A DNA stretch of 32,416 nucleotides from the NCBI GenBank assembly GCA_964517765.1, contig CAZFEN010000015.1, positions 1-32,416 of the forward strand, in the 5' to 3' direction. The notes under the pieces were generated by a model, which was not told where the DNA came from, searched no databases, and saw only the letters and a program-made list of their open reading frames with translations. Source of the DNA: Hydromicrobium sp964517765. Lineage in GTDB: Bacteria > Actinomycetota > Humimicrobiia > Humimicrobiales > Humimicrobiaceae. The position numbers and the translations under genes were made by a program. Positions within the stretch are counted from its first letter, which is position 1. Each line of letters begins with the position of its first letter. This document shows positions 1-6,885 of the stretch, in pieces.

Positions 1-291
1 CAGGAAAAATTTTTTAACCGTAATGCCCTGACCACACTTCCCCATGAATATGACCTTGATGATGAAAACAGGGATTTCCTCTGGCAGCCAGGCGATGTAG
101 TTTATTTTCGTTTTGATGAAAACAATATTGATAAGGACCGCGGAGGATTTATTTCTCCTCATACCAATGACAGCGGGATCAATCTGGTTATAATGATTTC
201 CCCTGAAAATAATGCACTGGAAGAAGTCGATGTACTTCAGGAATACGAAATTGTGGGACACTATCGCTACCCGCAGCCGGAAGTAGATTAA
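1..291 (+). CDS. DUF1287-family protein, C-terminal fragment
   Basis: The window opens inside a reading frame that runs from base 1 to TAA at 289-291, giving 96 residues. Seen: a WQPGDVVYF segment near residue 28, a SPHTNDSGIN segment, and a C-terminus reading DVLQEYEIVGHYRYPQ. This pattern (QPGD, then a glycine/asparagine loop, then 'ITGHYRY') is what I know from the C-terminal half of DUF1287 proteins, which resemble NlpC/P60-type folds and are often exported. The enzymatic activity of the family is not established. The N-terminus, any signal peptide and the catalytic cysteine region lie outside the window. It converges on the yhhQ-like gene with only 14 bases between the two stops. Confidence 0.7.
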   Translation, partial: QEKFFNRNALTTLPHEYDLDDENRDFLWQPGDVVYFRFDENNIDKDRGGFISPHTNDSGINLVIMISPENNALEEVDVLQEYEIVGHYRYPQPEVD

Positions 292-305
292 ATTTTACTG
301 CTTTG

Positions 306-1013
306 CTATTGAAAAATAAAAGGATTGAAGTTGGTCCTGTAATCAAACCAATCCACTTTTTCAACTCTTTTTAAAGAACCGACTATTTTATAGGTAAGCG
401 GCGTAAATACAATCTCAAGGGAAACCTTAAAAACGTAATTGGAAATAATGATAAGGAGCACCAGATCATTTGGATATACTCCCAGAAAAGCAATAACTAC
501 GAAAATGATTGTGTCAATTCCCTCGCCGACAACCGTAGACCCAATTGTCCTCGTAAAAAGCCATTTTCCTTTTGTAAGGATTTTCATTTTTGCCATAATA
601 AAGGAATTCGAAAATTCTCCTGCAAAATAAGCAATAAGAGAAGCAGTGACTATTCTCGGTGTTTGTCCGAGTATTCTCATGTAAGCTTCCTGATATTCCC
701 AGCCGATTGCGGGTTTGATCAAACCTATTAGTCCGAGGGTCAGAGACATAAGGGCCGCACAGAAAAATCCTATCCATATTACCTTCCTGCTTCGTCTGAA
801 TCCATAAACTTCTGTCAGTATATCCCCAAAAATATAGGATAGCGGAAAGAGAATCGTTCCGCCGTCAAAAGTAAATTTCCAGATTTCCACGATTTTAGAT
901 GAAGCTATATTGGAAATAAGAAGCACCGCGACAAAAAGACCGGTTATAAGATCCAGATACCTGAACCTTTCAAAATTGGGATTACTTACCGGGTTATTGA
1001 AATCGATTTTCAT
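306..1013 (-). CDS. yhhQ: Queuosine precursor transporter, YhhQ/VUT (DUF165) family
   Basis: 235 residues, strongly hydrophobic with about six membrane segments. Seen: LLISNIASSKIVEI near residue 32, the GGTILFPLSYIFGDILTEVYG block near residues 51-71, and GEGIDTIIFVVIAF near residue 163. These match the conserved parts of the YhhQ family, which takes up preQ0/preQ1-type 7-deazaguanine precursors across the inner membrane for tRNA queuosine synthesis. No queuosine enzymes are nearby and I see no preQ1 riboswitch in the short leader, so the substrate is assigned from family membership only. The ATG start fits the family N-terminus, but the Shine-Dalgarno sequence is weak. A perfect -10 and a palindrome lie 50-80 bases upstream. 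Confidence 0.85.
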   Translation of the reverse strand: MKIDFNNPVSNPNFERFRYLDLITGLFVAVLLISNIASSKIVEIWKFTFDGGTILFPLSYIFGDILTEVYGFRRSRKVIWIGFFCAALMSLTLGLIGLIKPAIGWEYQEAYMRILGQTPRIVTASLIAYFAGEFSNSFIMAKMKILTKGKWLFTRTIGSTVVGEGIDTIIFVVIAFLGVYPNDLVLLIIISNYVFKVSLEIVFTPLTYKIVGSLKRVEKVDWFDYRTNFNPFIFQ

Positions 1014-1063
1014 TTTCTTATGGCTCTATTATATTTCTAATAATCAAAATCCATGAATTTTAT

Positions 1064-1069
1064 ATTATA
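1064..1069 (-). promoter_or_regulatory. -10 box (TATAAT) of the yhhQ-like gene
   Basis: On the minus strand this reads TATAAT, 50 bases upstream of the ATG. The expected -35 position (about 1087-1093) reads GGTACA or GGGTAC, a poor match to TTGACA. The promoter may therefore be weak or depend on an activator. The left arm of a palindrome overlaps it. Confidence 0.45.
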
Positions 1070-1090
1070 CAACAAAAAATATTTGTTGTA
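1068..1090. repeat. Perfect 9-bp inverted repeat, candidate operator
   Basis: Arms TACAACAAA (1068-1076) and TTTGTTGTA (1082-1090) are exact inverted copies separated by five A/T bases. The element overlaps the yhhQ-like -10 and fills the -10 to -35 spacer, the usual position of a repressor site. I do not recognise the regulator family. Confidence 0.45.
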
Positions 1091-1130
1091 CCCAAAAAGA
1101 ACCTTAACGGCTATTCCCTTGATTAAAATT

Positions 1131-1160
1131 TTGAAATAATAGTATATATTGGGTTATAAT
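1131..1160 (+). promoter_or_regulatory. Sigma-70-type promoter of the small membrane protein gene
   Basis: TTGAAA (1131-1136) and TATAAT (1155-1160) are separated by 18 bases, with the start codon 47 bases further on. The -10 is perfect and the -35 matches at five of six positions. This is one of the cleanest promoters in the window. Confidence 0.6.
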
Positions 1161-1207
1161 GATTTAAATGATATTTAATTAATTTTTATAAACCGGGGGT
1201 TTTAAAG

Positions 1208-1408
1208 ATGGACGAAAAGAATAAATTTGATAAAAAAGATATAAGCTACATAATAGGAGGGGCAATAATAGGAGCAATCGCCGGTTATATCATAAAGAGG
1301 GTAGGTATAAAAAACTTGATGGGTTTGTTAAAAAAGAAAGAAATCATTCCTTCCTCAATTTCAAATTTACTGGATGAATTTACATCAGGTAGAAAATCAG
1401 AAGAATAA
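1208..1408 (+). CDS. Small membrane protein, YtxH-like
   Basis: 66 residues. A charged N-terminus (about residues 1-12) is followed by one glycine-rich membrane segment, IIGGAIIGAIAGYII (residues 15-29), then a basic and polar tail. The GGAxxGAxAG pattern is typical of YtxH/DUF883-like and glycine-zipper small proteins, but the protein is too short for a firm family call. The ATG follows a GGGGGT Shine-Dalgarno at a good distance and has a strong promoter upstream, which supports a real gene. It is monocistronic and divergent from the yhhQ-like gene. No function is claimed beyond membrane association. Confidence 0.65.
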   Translation: MDEKNKFDKKDISYIIGGAIIGAIAGYIIKRVGIKNLMGLLKKKEIIPSSISNLLDEFTSGRKSEE

Positions 1409-1409
1409 C

Positions 1410-1442
1410 TCCCTGTCAGATTAAAAATTAATTTAACAGGGA
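1410..1442. terminator. Stem-loop between convergent genes
   Basis: TCCCTGT (1410-1416) pairs with ACAGGGA (1436-1442), with an AT-rich loop that can pair further. It begins two bases after the small membrane protein's stop codon and lies between convergent genes, which suits a terminator. Neither strand has a T-run directly after the stem, so the call is weak. Confidence 0.35.
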
Positions 1443-1495
1443 ATCAAATATAATACTTTAAAATTATTTTTGTAGTTTCTTTATTTTTTTGTCAG

Positions 1496-1867
1496 TTACT
1501 TTCTGGGCTTTTTTCTCATTACCATAAAATAATAAACGATTGCTGCTACGCCATTTAGTTGACTTACAAAAAAGGTCACTATTAGAATAACGAGCCACAT
1601 GGTTTTGGCATTCTCTCCGCCTGTTCCGGCCGGGAACTCATTTGGTTTCCTTTTTGCGCAATCCACAAGAGCAATGATCCATACAACAAAGAAGAAAAGC
1701 CCTATCAGGCCTGCGATTACCGCGAAGCAGATAAGCACACCCGCAAATCCGCTAGCGGCCATCCCTTTCCAGACCTCTCCTGCCTGCCATCCATACCTGC
1801 AGCCGGTTCCAAGAAGCGACATCACGGCAATCAACAAGAGCGAAGCCGGTAGTAATATTCTTTTCAT
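1496..1867 (-). CDS. Membrane protein with PLDNc-like domain and lipoprotein-like signal
   Basis: 123 residues from the ATG at 1867, chosen because GGAGG lies five bases upstream; the longer reading to 1942 has no such site. The N-terminus is a signal-like segment ending GTGC (Cys23), a weak lipobox. Two membrane segments follow: about residues 37-67, ending in WIIALVDCAKRKPNEF, and about 85-116. The pattern of a membrane helix ending in 'vDc.rr..', then 'tmWLvili....ng.a.ivYyf..r', resembles the phospholipase D-nuclease N-terminal (PLDNc) domain, a membrane module found alone in many small bacterial proteins. No catalytic domain is present. A promoter lies directly upstream. Confidence 0.6.
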   Translation of the reverse strand: MKRILLPASLLLIAVMSLLGTGCRYGWQAGEVWKGMAASGFAGVLICFAVIAGLIGLFFFVVWIIALVDCAKRKPNEFPAGTGGENAKTMWLVILIVTFFVSQLNGVAAIVYYFMVMRKKPRK

Positions 1868-1913
1868 TATGCCTCCAGTCAGTTTATAAATAATATTATT
1901 AAGAATTTTTATT

Positions 1914-1942
1914 ATTCTAACATTAATAAAATATCCATTCAA
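1914..1942 (-). promoter_or_regulatory. Promoter of the PLDNc-like gene
   Basis: On the minus strand TTGAAT (1942-1937) and TAGAAT (1919-1914) are separated by exactly 17 bases, matching the consensus at four and five of six positions. It starts ten bases beyond the stop of the upstream DUF3887 gene, so the PLDNc-like gene can be transcribed on its own. Confidence 0.5.
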
Positions 1943-1952
1943 ACTTCAAAAA

Positions 1953-2334
1953 TCATTTATATTCCGCTTCCCTTAATTTCGGAGAGTCAAACCAGGAACC
2001 TGATATTTTATAAATTCNNNNNNNNNNNNNNNNNNNNNNNNNNNNNNNNNNNNNNNNNNNNNNNNNNNNNNNNNNNNNNNNNNNNNNNNNNNNNNNNNNN
2101 NNNNNNNNNNNNNNNNNATTTTATAAATTCTTCTTCTGTAACTGCTTCAAGCATACCGGCATCCATATCTTCTTTATAAGCAGAGTAATCCTGATTATTC
2201 AGAGCAACAAGATATCTTTCTGTTGCCTGATTTGCAAAAGATAGTGCCTGCTCATCGATCGGTCTGCATCCCATAACAAGTTGCACCAAGATAAATACCA
2301 ATAAAATCAATAATATCAAATTTTTTCTTTTCAC
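1953..2334 (-). CDS. DUF3887-like lipoprotein, interrupted by a scaffold gap
   Basis: The N-terminal part (2334-2118) starts at GTG, eight bases after GGAGAT. It encodes a hydrophobic signal with lipobox VMGC (Cys23), then an ERYLVALNNQDYSAYKEDMDAGM segment and TEEEFIK. After the gap, a different frame reads IYKISGSWFDSPKLREAEYK and stops at 1953-1955. A start such as 'fv.alnn.dy.....m' and an end such as 'ykvsGlWFdspkLr' are both features I know from the DUF3887 family of small exported proteins of unknown function. The two parts are therefore one gene whose middle is missing. They share a frame only if the true gap is a multiple of three, so the 100 Ns are a placeholder. Confidence 0.65.
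2018..2117. other. Assembly gap (100 N)
   Basis: Exactly 100 Ns, a conventional unknown-size gap. Both edges carry the same 13-mer ATTTTATAAATTC (2005-2017 and 2118-2130). Missing sequence belongs to the middle of the DUF3887-like gene. Confidence 0.99.
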
Positions 2335-2415
2335 TTTAAGATCTCCGTACCTGAGTTTTAATATAATAAATATTCTTTATAAATCTTAAATAATTTAATC
2401 ATTCCGGAATTTAAA

Positions 2416-2994
2416 TCAATTCCCCATTTCCAATAATACTTCCAGATCGATATCTAAAAATATTATGAAAGTATTGTTCCGGGTTTCAGCCAGCACAAAA
2501 GCTTGCTCATCTGTTCCTTTCGAGGCAAGTAGTATCGTACCCTGCCCATCATTTTCGCCTTCAGCTATATCCTGTATTTTCAATATCAACCATCCTTTGC
2601 TGTGAAGTGTCTCGTAATAATCAAGGACTTCCGTTTTATTATCAGGAGTAGAGTATATGGTAGTTGTAAACTCCTCGTCTTTTATATCCCCGGGCAGATT
2701 TTCCAGGATTGAAAGATCTTCTTTGGATAAACTTGCACCATACTTATCAATTAAACCCGTAATCTCATTCATGTTACCTTCTACTTGTACAAGAACCATA
2801 GAACCAGGATAAATCAAATCTTCATTAACAAGACTCAGATCGATTTCCTTGCCGGTTTTTATCTCAAATCCGGTAATTCTTTCAATATATGAAAACAAAG
2901 GACATACACATGATGTACTGATAACAGTAATAATCATAAATAAAAATATAGCGGTAAGCAATAATTTTGATTTTGTATTTCTTTTCGCTTTCAT
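2416..2994 (-). CDS. Predicted lipoprotein of unknown function
   Basis: 192 residues from the ATG at 2994, which lies nine bases after GGAGG. The alternative GTG at 3003 directly abuts that site and is unlikely. A basic N-terminus and hydrophobic helix (residues 11-25) end at STSC (Cys29), a plausible lipobox. The mature part is acidic and mixed alpha/beta, with IYPGSMVLVQVEG, then TEVLDYYETLHSKGWLILK, then two hydrophobic strands near the C-terminus. The 'yy..l...GW' pattern recurs in small extracytoplasmic lipoproteins, but I do not recognise the family. It follows alr after an 84-base gap that contains its own promoter. Confidence 0.7.
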   Translation of the reverse strand: MKAKRNTKSKLLLTAIFLFMIITVISTSCVCPLFSYIERITGFEIKTGKEIDLSLVNEDLIYPGSMVLVQVEGNMNEITGLIDKYGASLSKEDLSILENLPGDIKDEEFTTTIYSTPDNKTEVLDYYETLHSKGWLILKIQDIAEGENDGQGTILLASKGTDEQAFVLAETRNNTFIIFLDIDLEVLLEMGN

Positions 2995-3029
2995 TGCAAA
3001 CACCCTCCAACTAATAATGGTAATATTTA

Positions 3030-3057
3030 ATTATGCACAGTATAGAGAAATTGTAAA
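3030..3057 (-). promoter_or_regulatory. Promoter of the 192-residue lipoprotein gene
   Basis: On the minus strand TTTACA (3057-3052) and CATAAT (3035-3030) are separated by 16 bases, each matching five of six consensus positions. The ATG is 35 bases downstream of the -10. Confidence 0.5.
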
Positions 3058-3078
3058 ATGCTTAAATGTGGACAATTC

Positions 3079-4257
3079 TTATCTTGTATATATCCTGGGG
3101 ATCCTCTTTTTGAGCATACATACGACTTCATAGTTTATGGTACCTATTAATCTGGCAATATTATCTGCAGTTATTTTTTGATCTCCAGAATCACCTATAA
3201 GGATAACTTCATCGCCCACATTTATATGGCTTTCTTTCGCAATATCGGTAATATCTATCATAAACTGATCCATTGTGATATTTCCTACTACAGGTGCATA
3301 TTTTCCGTTAATTAAAACCTCAGCTTTATTTGCCAGCGATCTTGGATATCCATCCGCATAGCCAACAGGTACGGTAGCGATGATACTCTCTCTTTTCGTT
3401 CTAAAGGTTCCGCAATATGAGATCAGTTCATCTGAAGGAACCTCTTTAATAAAAGTTATTCTTGTTTTAAGGCTGAAGACAGGTTTCAGTTCGGATACCG
3501 CTCTACTAGCTTCGGGATCCAACCAGTCTGTATAATCTTCGTCGAAAGGATTAAGCCCGTATATTGAAATCCCGGTTCTAACCATGTCCAGGTGCATGTT
3601 TCTGTGTTTAAAAAATACTGCACTGTTTGCACAATGAAAAATCTTTACAGCTATCTTTTTAGCCTTCAACTTATCAATAATTTCATTGAACCTTTTCCAT
3701 TGTTGTTCCGTATAATGATTATCCCTGCCGCCGGCGCAGGAAAAATGAGTAGAGATAGCTTCTAATTTCAAATTGGGAAGTGAAGATATCCTTAAAATCT
3801 CACTAACGGCATCATTAAAGTTTATTCCTATCCTGTTCATGCCTGTATCTATATTTACACTTACTATTACTTCTTTTCCGATTCTTTCGCATTTTTCCGA
3901 AACAAACTGTGCCGCTTTATATGAATTTATATTAAGGATCAGATCATATTTTATGGCCTCTTCTACTGCTTCGGGAGGACTTTCACCTAAAATATAAATG
4001 AGCCCCGTTATTCCTGATGCCCTTAACTCCATACCTTCTTCGACTATTGCCACTCCCAGCGCATATACACCGCATTTTATAGCCTGCTTTGAAACTTCGA
4101 CTGCGCCGTGACCATAGGCATCGGCCTTAACAACTGCCATTACTTTTGTATTTTTAGAAACAGCAAATGATTGGATTATTTCAAGATTATGACACAGGTG
4201 AGAGAGATTTATCTCGGCCCATGCAAATCTTTTATCTATTATTGGATTTTTATTCAT
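3079..4257 (-). CDS. alr: Alanine racemase
   Basis: 392 residues, full length for the family. This cytoplasmic PLP enzyme interconverts L- and D-alanine for peptidoglycan. Seen: AVVKADAYGHG with the PLP lysine at residue 44; ANSAVFF and DMVRTGISIYG in the barrel; ISYCGTF with the second catalytic base, Tyr281; the GYADGYPR motif; and a beta domain with GNITMDQFMIDIT. The ATG is kept because AWAEINLSHLCHNL is the usual N-terminal motif. No clear Shine-Dalgarno is visible, and the gene sits 24 bases after the CBS gene, so coupling is likely. It closes the glmS-acpS-nnr-alr series seen in Actinobacteria and partly in Firmicutes. Confidence 0.95.
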   Translation of the reverse strand: MNKNPIIDKRFAWAEINLSHLCHNLEIIQSFAVSKNTKVMAVVKADAYGHGAVEVSKQAIKCGVYALGVAIVEEGMELRASGITGLIYILGESPPEAVEEAIKYDLILNINSYKAAQFVSEKCERIGKEVIVSVNIDTGMNRIGINFNDAVSEILRISSLPNLKLEAISTHFSCAGGRDNHYTEQQWKRFNEIIDKLKAKKIAVKIFHCANSAVFFKHRNMHLDMVRTGISIYGLNPFDEDYTDWLDPEASRAVSELKPVFSLKTRITFIKEVPSDELISYCGTFRTKRESIIATVPVGYADGYPRSLANKAEVLINGKYAPVVGNITMDQFMIDITDIAKESHINVGDEVILIGDSGDQKITADNIARLIGTINYEVVCMLKKRIPRIYTR

Positions 4258-4281
4258 TTAATCTGATTAAAATAATTGTTT

Positions 4282-4737
4282 TCAAACCATTGATTTAACT
4301 ATATCCGCTCTTGTAATTATACCGGCGAGATCACCTTTCCTATTCAGGACGGGTACTCTGTTTACATTGTTTCTTATCATTATATTGGCGACCTCACTGA
4401 CCAGCGTATCCTCCCTGACTGTTCTGACCTTTGCGGTCATGATGTCCTCTACCTTTGTCCCCAGATATTTTTTAAGATTACTTTTGAATTTATTCAGACT
4501 TTCAAGATATATTATACTATCCAGCAACTTGAAATATCTTGGAAAATGCAGATCGGAATCTCTTACGATCAGATCCCCTTCTGTGGCTACCCCTACCAGT
4601 TTATCATCATCATCGACTACCGGTACACCGCTTATTTTATTTTTTAAGAGCAATTCCGATAATTTTTCAACTGAAGCATTTTTATTTATGGTGATGACTT
4701 TTTTTGTCATGATATTCTTTGCTAAAAGCTCTGGCAT
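4282..4737 (-). CDS. CBS-domain-pair protein
   Basis: 151 residues made of two CBS motifs and little else. The first (about residues 4-57) has AKNIMTKKVITINKNASV and ISGVPVVDDDDKLVGVATEGDL. The second (about 94-151) has VEDIMTAKVRTVREDTLV and VNRVPVLNRKGDLAGIITRADIV. Such stand-alone pairs usually bind adenosine nucleotides or S-adenosylmethionine and act as sensors, but the ligand cannot be told from sequence. The ATG follows AAGGAG at good spacing. It lies 29 bases after nnr and 24 before alr, so it is part of that operon; a link to cell-wall or NAD(P)H repair is inference from position only. Confidence 0.9.
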   Translation of the reverse strand: MPELLAKNIMTKKVITINKNASVEKLSELLLKNKISGVPVVDDDDKLVGVATEGDLIVRDSDLHFPRYFKLLDSIIYLESLNKFKSNLKKYLGTKVEDIMTAKVRTVREDTLVSEVANIMIRNNVNRVPVLNRKGDLAGIITRADIVKSMV

Positions 4738-4766
4738 CTTTAATCTCCTTCACTTATATTTTTTAT

Positions 4767-6395
4767 TCAAATATCTTTATATTTGACTCTCTCTATTTCT
4801 AAAAAAACTCTCTTTAGCCCCTCCAAAAGATCTGTTGCAATGAGTGAGGTCCTGCTGGTTTCTCTTATCATGATATCCGCTGCCATACCATGGATATAAG
4901 CCCCGCAAACCGCACCTTCCAGTGGTCCCATTCCCTGGCAGAGCAGCGAACCAATGATACCGGTTAGAATATCGCCGGTACCTGCCGATGCCAGACCCCA
5001 GTTTCCGGTCGGATTGATAAAAGTAGTATCTTTATAATCGGAAATTACTGTCCTCGCTCCTTTAAGCACAGATATCATTTTATATTTTTTGGCAATTTCC
5101 ATATTTATTTTTATCCTGTCTTCCGGATTAATTTTATCCACACCCTTTATTGATGACATTTCTCCGGCATGAGGTGTTGCTACAACATTTTTAAGGTCCA
5201 AATTTCCTATATCGTATTCGCCATTCTTCTTAACATCTTCCTGTCCGTAGAATATAGAAAGGGCATCGGCGTCCAGCACTAACGGCTTTTTTATTTTCTT
5301 AAGCAGTTCCCTTACAAGGCGCATGGTATCGGGGTTCCTCGAAAGTCCCGGCCCCACAGCCAGGGCATCAAATCTACCGGCAAGTTCCAATATTTTATTC
5401 AGACTATCCGGATGTAAAGAAATATCTTCCGTTTGTTCCACAGGATAGGTAATGACTTCCGTCAACTTCTCCTCATAAATATCATTTAACTCGCGCGGAC
5501 AGATAAGCGATACCATCCCGGCACCTGATCTCAATGCACCCATACAGGTCATGGATGCGGCACCGGTAAAACCAATCGAACCTGCTATCACCAGCAGATT
5601 TCCTACTTTATGCTTATAAGTCCATGATTCTTTCGCAGGAATATTTTCGGCAACCCATTGAAAATCAGGCTCAAAAATCTGTTCATACCGCTCGTAATAT
5701 TTTTCCGGGATACCTATATCGATAATTTCGATCTCGCCTGTAAAATCCGCTCCCGGATAATTTACCAGTCCTATCTTCTTGCAGCCAAGGGTTATGGTTT
5801 TATCTGCCCTTATTGCCGTTCCCAGAACTTTTCCGGAGTCGGAATCAATACCTGAAGGAATATCTACGGAATAAATCGCGAGATCACTTTTTTGTTCCCT
5901 GGCTGAATTTATAATTCCGATGACCTCTTTCGAAGGTCCGTGAATATCCTCACCGTGAAGACCTGTGCCAAATATGGCATCTATAACAAAATCTGCTTTC
6001 CTGATCTCTTCTTCGAATAAAGAAATTATTTTATTATTTTTGGGATCTAAATAATATATGGCATCGCCTCTGATTGACCTGAGCTTTTCAAAATAAAATA
6101 AACTGTCAGGACTGAATTTGCTTACAGGGGACAGATAAAATACACTTATCTTCATTCCATAATCAAGTAAATCGCCGGCAGCAACAAATCCATCTCCGCC
6201 ATTGTTCCCGCTTCCGCAAATAACAAGACCTCTGGCGGTCCTTTTCAGAGTCTTATTTTCAAAATCACTAATAATCTTTTTAGAAACTCCGCTGCCCGCA
6301 TTTTTCATAAGCAGTTTTGAATCGATCCCATCCACCATGGCTTTTGCATCGATCTCTGCTATTCTGCTGCCTTCTAAAATTCTTGTTAATTTCAT
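4767..6395 (-). CDS. nnr: Bifunctional NAD(P)H-hydrate epimerase/dehydratase
   Basis: 542 residues, both domains present and in the usual order. The N-terminal epimerase (YjeF_N, about residues 1-225) has LLMKNAGSGV, VICGSGNNGGDGFVAAG, DAIFGTGLHGE and DIPSGIDSDSGKV. The C-terminal ADP/ATP-dependent dehydratase (about 240-535) has AVGPGLSRNPDT, KPLVLDADALS, VATPHAGEMSSI and the nucleotide-site motif AGTGDILTGIIGSLLCQG. Together they repair damaged NADHX and NADPHX in the cytoplasm. The start fits the family N-terminus ('iaeiDakam'), though the Shine-Dalgarno is weak. A 103-base spacer separates it from acpS and holds a possible promoter. Confidence 0.95.
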   Translation of the reverse strand: MKLTRILEGSRIAEIDAKAMVDGIDSKLLMKNAGSGVSKKIISDFENKTLKRTARGLVICGSGNNGGDGFVAAGDLLDYGMKISVFYLSPVSKFSPDSLFYFEKLRSIRGDAIYYLDPKNNKIISLFEEEIRKADFVIDAIFGTGLHGEDIHGPSKEVIGIINSAREQKSDLAIYSVDIPSGIDSDSGKVLGTAIRADKTITLGCKKIGLVNYPGADFTGEIEIIDIGIPEKYYERYEQIFEPDFQWVAENIPAKESWTYKHKVGNLLVIAGSIGFTGAASMTCMGALRSGAGMVSLICPRELNDIYEEKLTEVITYPVEQTEDISLHPDSLNKILELAGRFDALAVGPGLSRNPDTMRLVRELLKKIKKPLVLDADALSIFYGQEDVKKNGEYDIGNLDLKNVVATPHAGEMSSIKGVDKINPEDRIKINMEIAKKYKMISVLKGARTVISDYKDTTFINPTGNWGLASAGTGDILTGIIGSLLCQGMGPLEGAVCGAYIHGMAADIMIRETSRTSLIATDLLEGLKRVFLEIERVKYKDI

Positions 6396-6454
6396 TTCTA
6401 TTTATTTTATAATTGATCCAACCTGTATCTTGCCTGCTGGCTCGATTTATAAAA

Positions 6455-6481
6455 ATTATATCACCTGATGATCCTAAGCAA
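6455..6481 (-). promoter_or_regulatory. Possible promoter of nnr
   Basis: On the minus strand there is a perfect TATAAT (6460-6455). The best -35 is TTGCTT (6481-6476), with a short 15-base spacer and a half match. It lies 60 bases upstream of nnr. It is suggestive only, but it is the only candidate in the acpS-nnr gap. Confidence 0.3.
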
Positions 6482-6498
6482 CCATTCTTCTTTATAAA

Positions 6499-6879
6499 TC
6501 ATAAAATTGCAACTGCATGGGCAACAGCAAAATTTTCTGTTGTCGAAACCGATATTTTTATCTCTTTTATTCTGAGACCCTTCACAAACTCAAAAGTTTT
6601 CCCGTACAACTTTATATAAGGAGCACCGCTTTCCATATTCATAAGTTCGATCTCGTTTAATGATACGTTCCTGCTTATCCCTTCAGCCAGTGATTTGGAA
6701 ACTGCCTCTTTTGCCGCGAAACGTGCCGCAAGGCTCTGATACATACCTTTATTTTTCCTGTCGCAATAGTTTATTTCATTTTCAGTATAGACCCTGTGTA
6801 AAAACCCTGAATTATTCTTAATGGCAGATTTTATTCTTTTTACCTCTATTATATCTGTGCCGACTCCGAATATTTCCAT
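6499..6879 (-). CDS. acpS: Holo-[acyl-carrier-protein] synthase
   Basis: 126 residues, the normal AcpS length. It transfers 4'-phosphopantetheine from CoA to the carrier-protein serine. Seen: FGVGTDIIEVKRI with metal-binding Asp9, and LAARFAAKEAVSKSL with Glu58, the two conserved magnesium-site residues, plus a C-terminal KISVSTTENFAVAHAVAI, which is the family's 'vSiSh....A.A.v'. The usual histidine of that last motif is replaced by Thr ('STTENFA'), a tolerated variation. It starts six bases after the glmS stop, so the two are probably translated together. Confidence 0.95.
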   Translation of the reverse strand: MEIFGVGTDIIEVKRIKSAIKNNSGFLHRVYTENEINYCDRKNKGMYQSLAARFAAKEAVSKSLAEGISRNVSLNEIELMNMESGAPYIKLYGKTFEFVKGLRIKEIKISVSTTENFAVAHAVAIL

Positions 6880-6885
6880 AAATAT

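Noticed and set aside
1014..1063. preQ1 riboswitch upstream of the yhhQ-like gene
   Set aside because: The leader after the -10 is about 45 bases of AT-rich sequence without the C-rich loop or pseudoknot elements of known preQ1 classes.
1868..1942. Longer start for the PLDNc-like protein
   Set aside because: It would put 25 residues in front of a clear signal peptide; GGAGG supports the ATG at 1867, and a promoter occupies this stretch.
2005..2130. Closing the gap by merging the two 13-mers
   Set aside because: The merged frame ends YQVPGLTLRN, while another frame of the same flank reads GSWFDSPKLREAEYK, a sensible family C-terminus. The merge is therefore probably not the true sequence.
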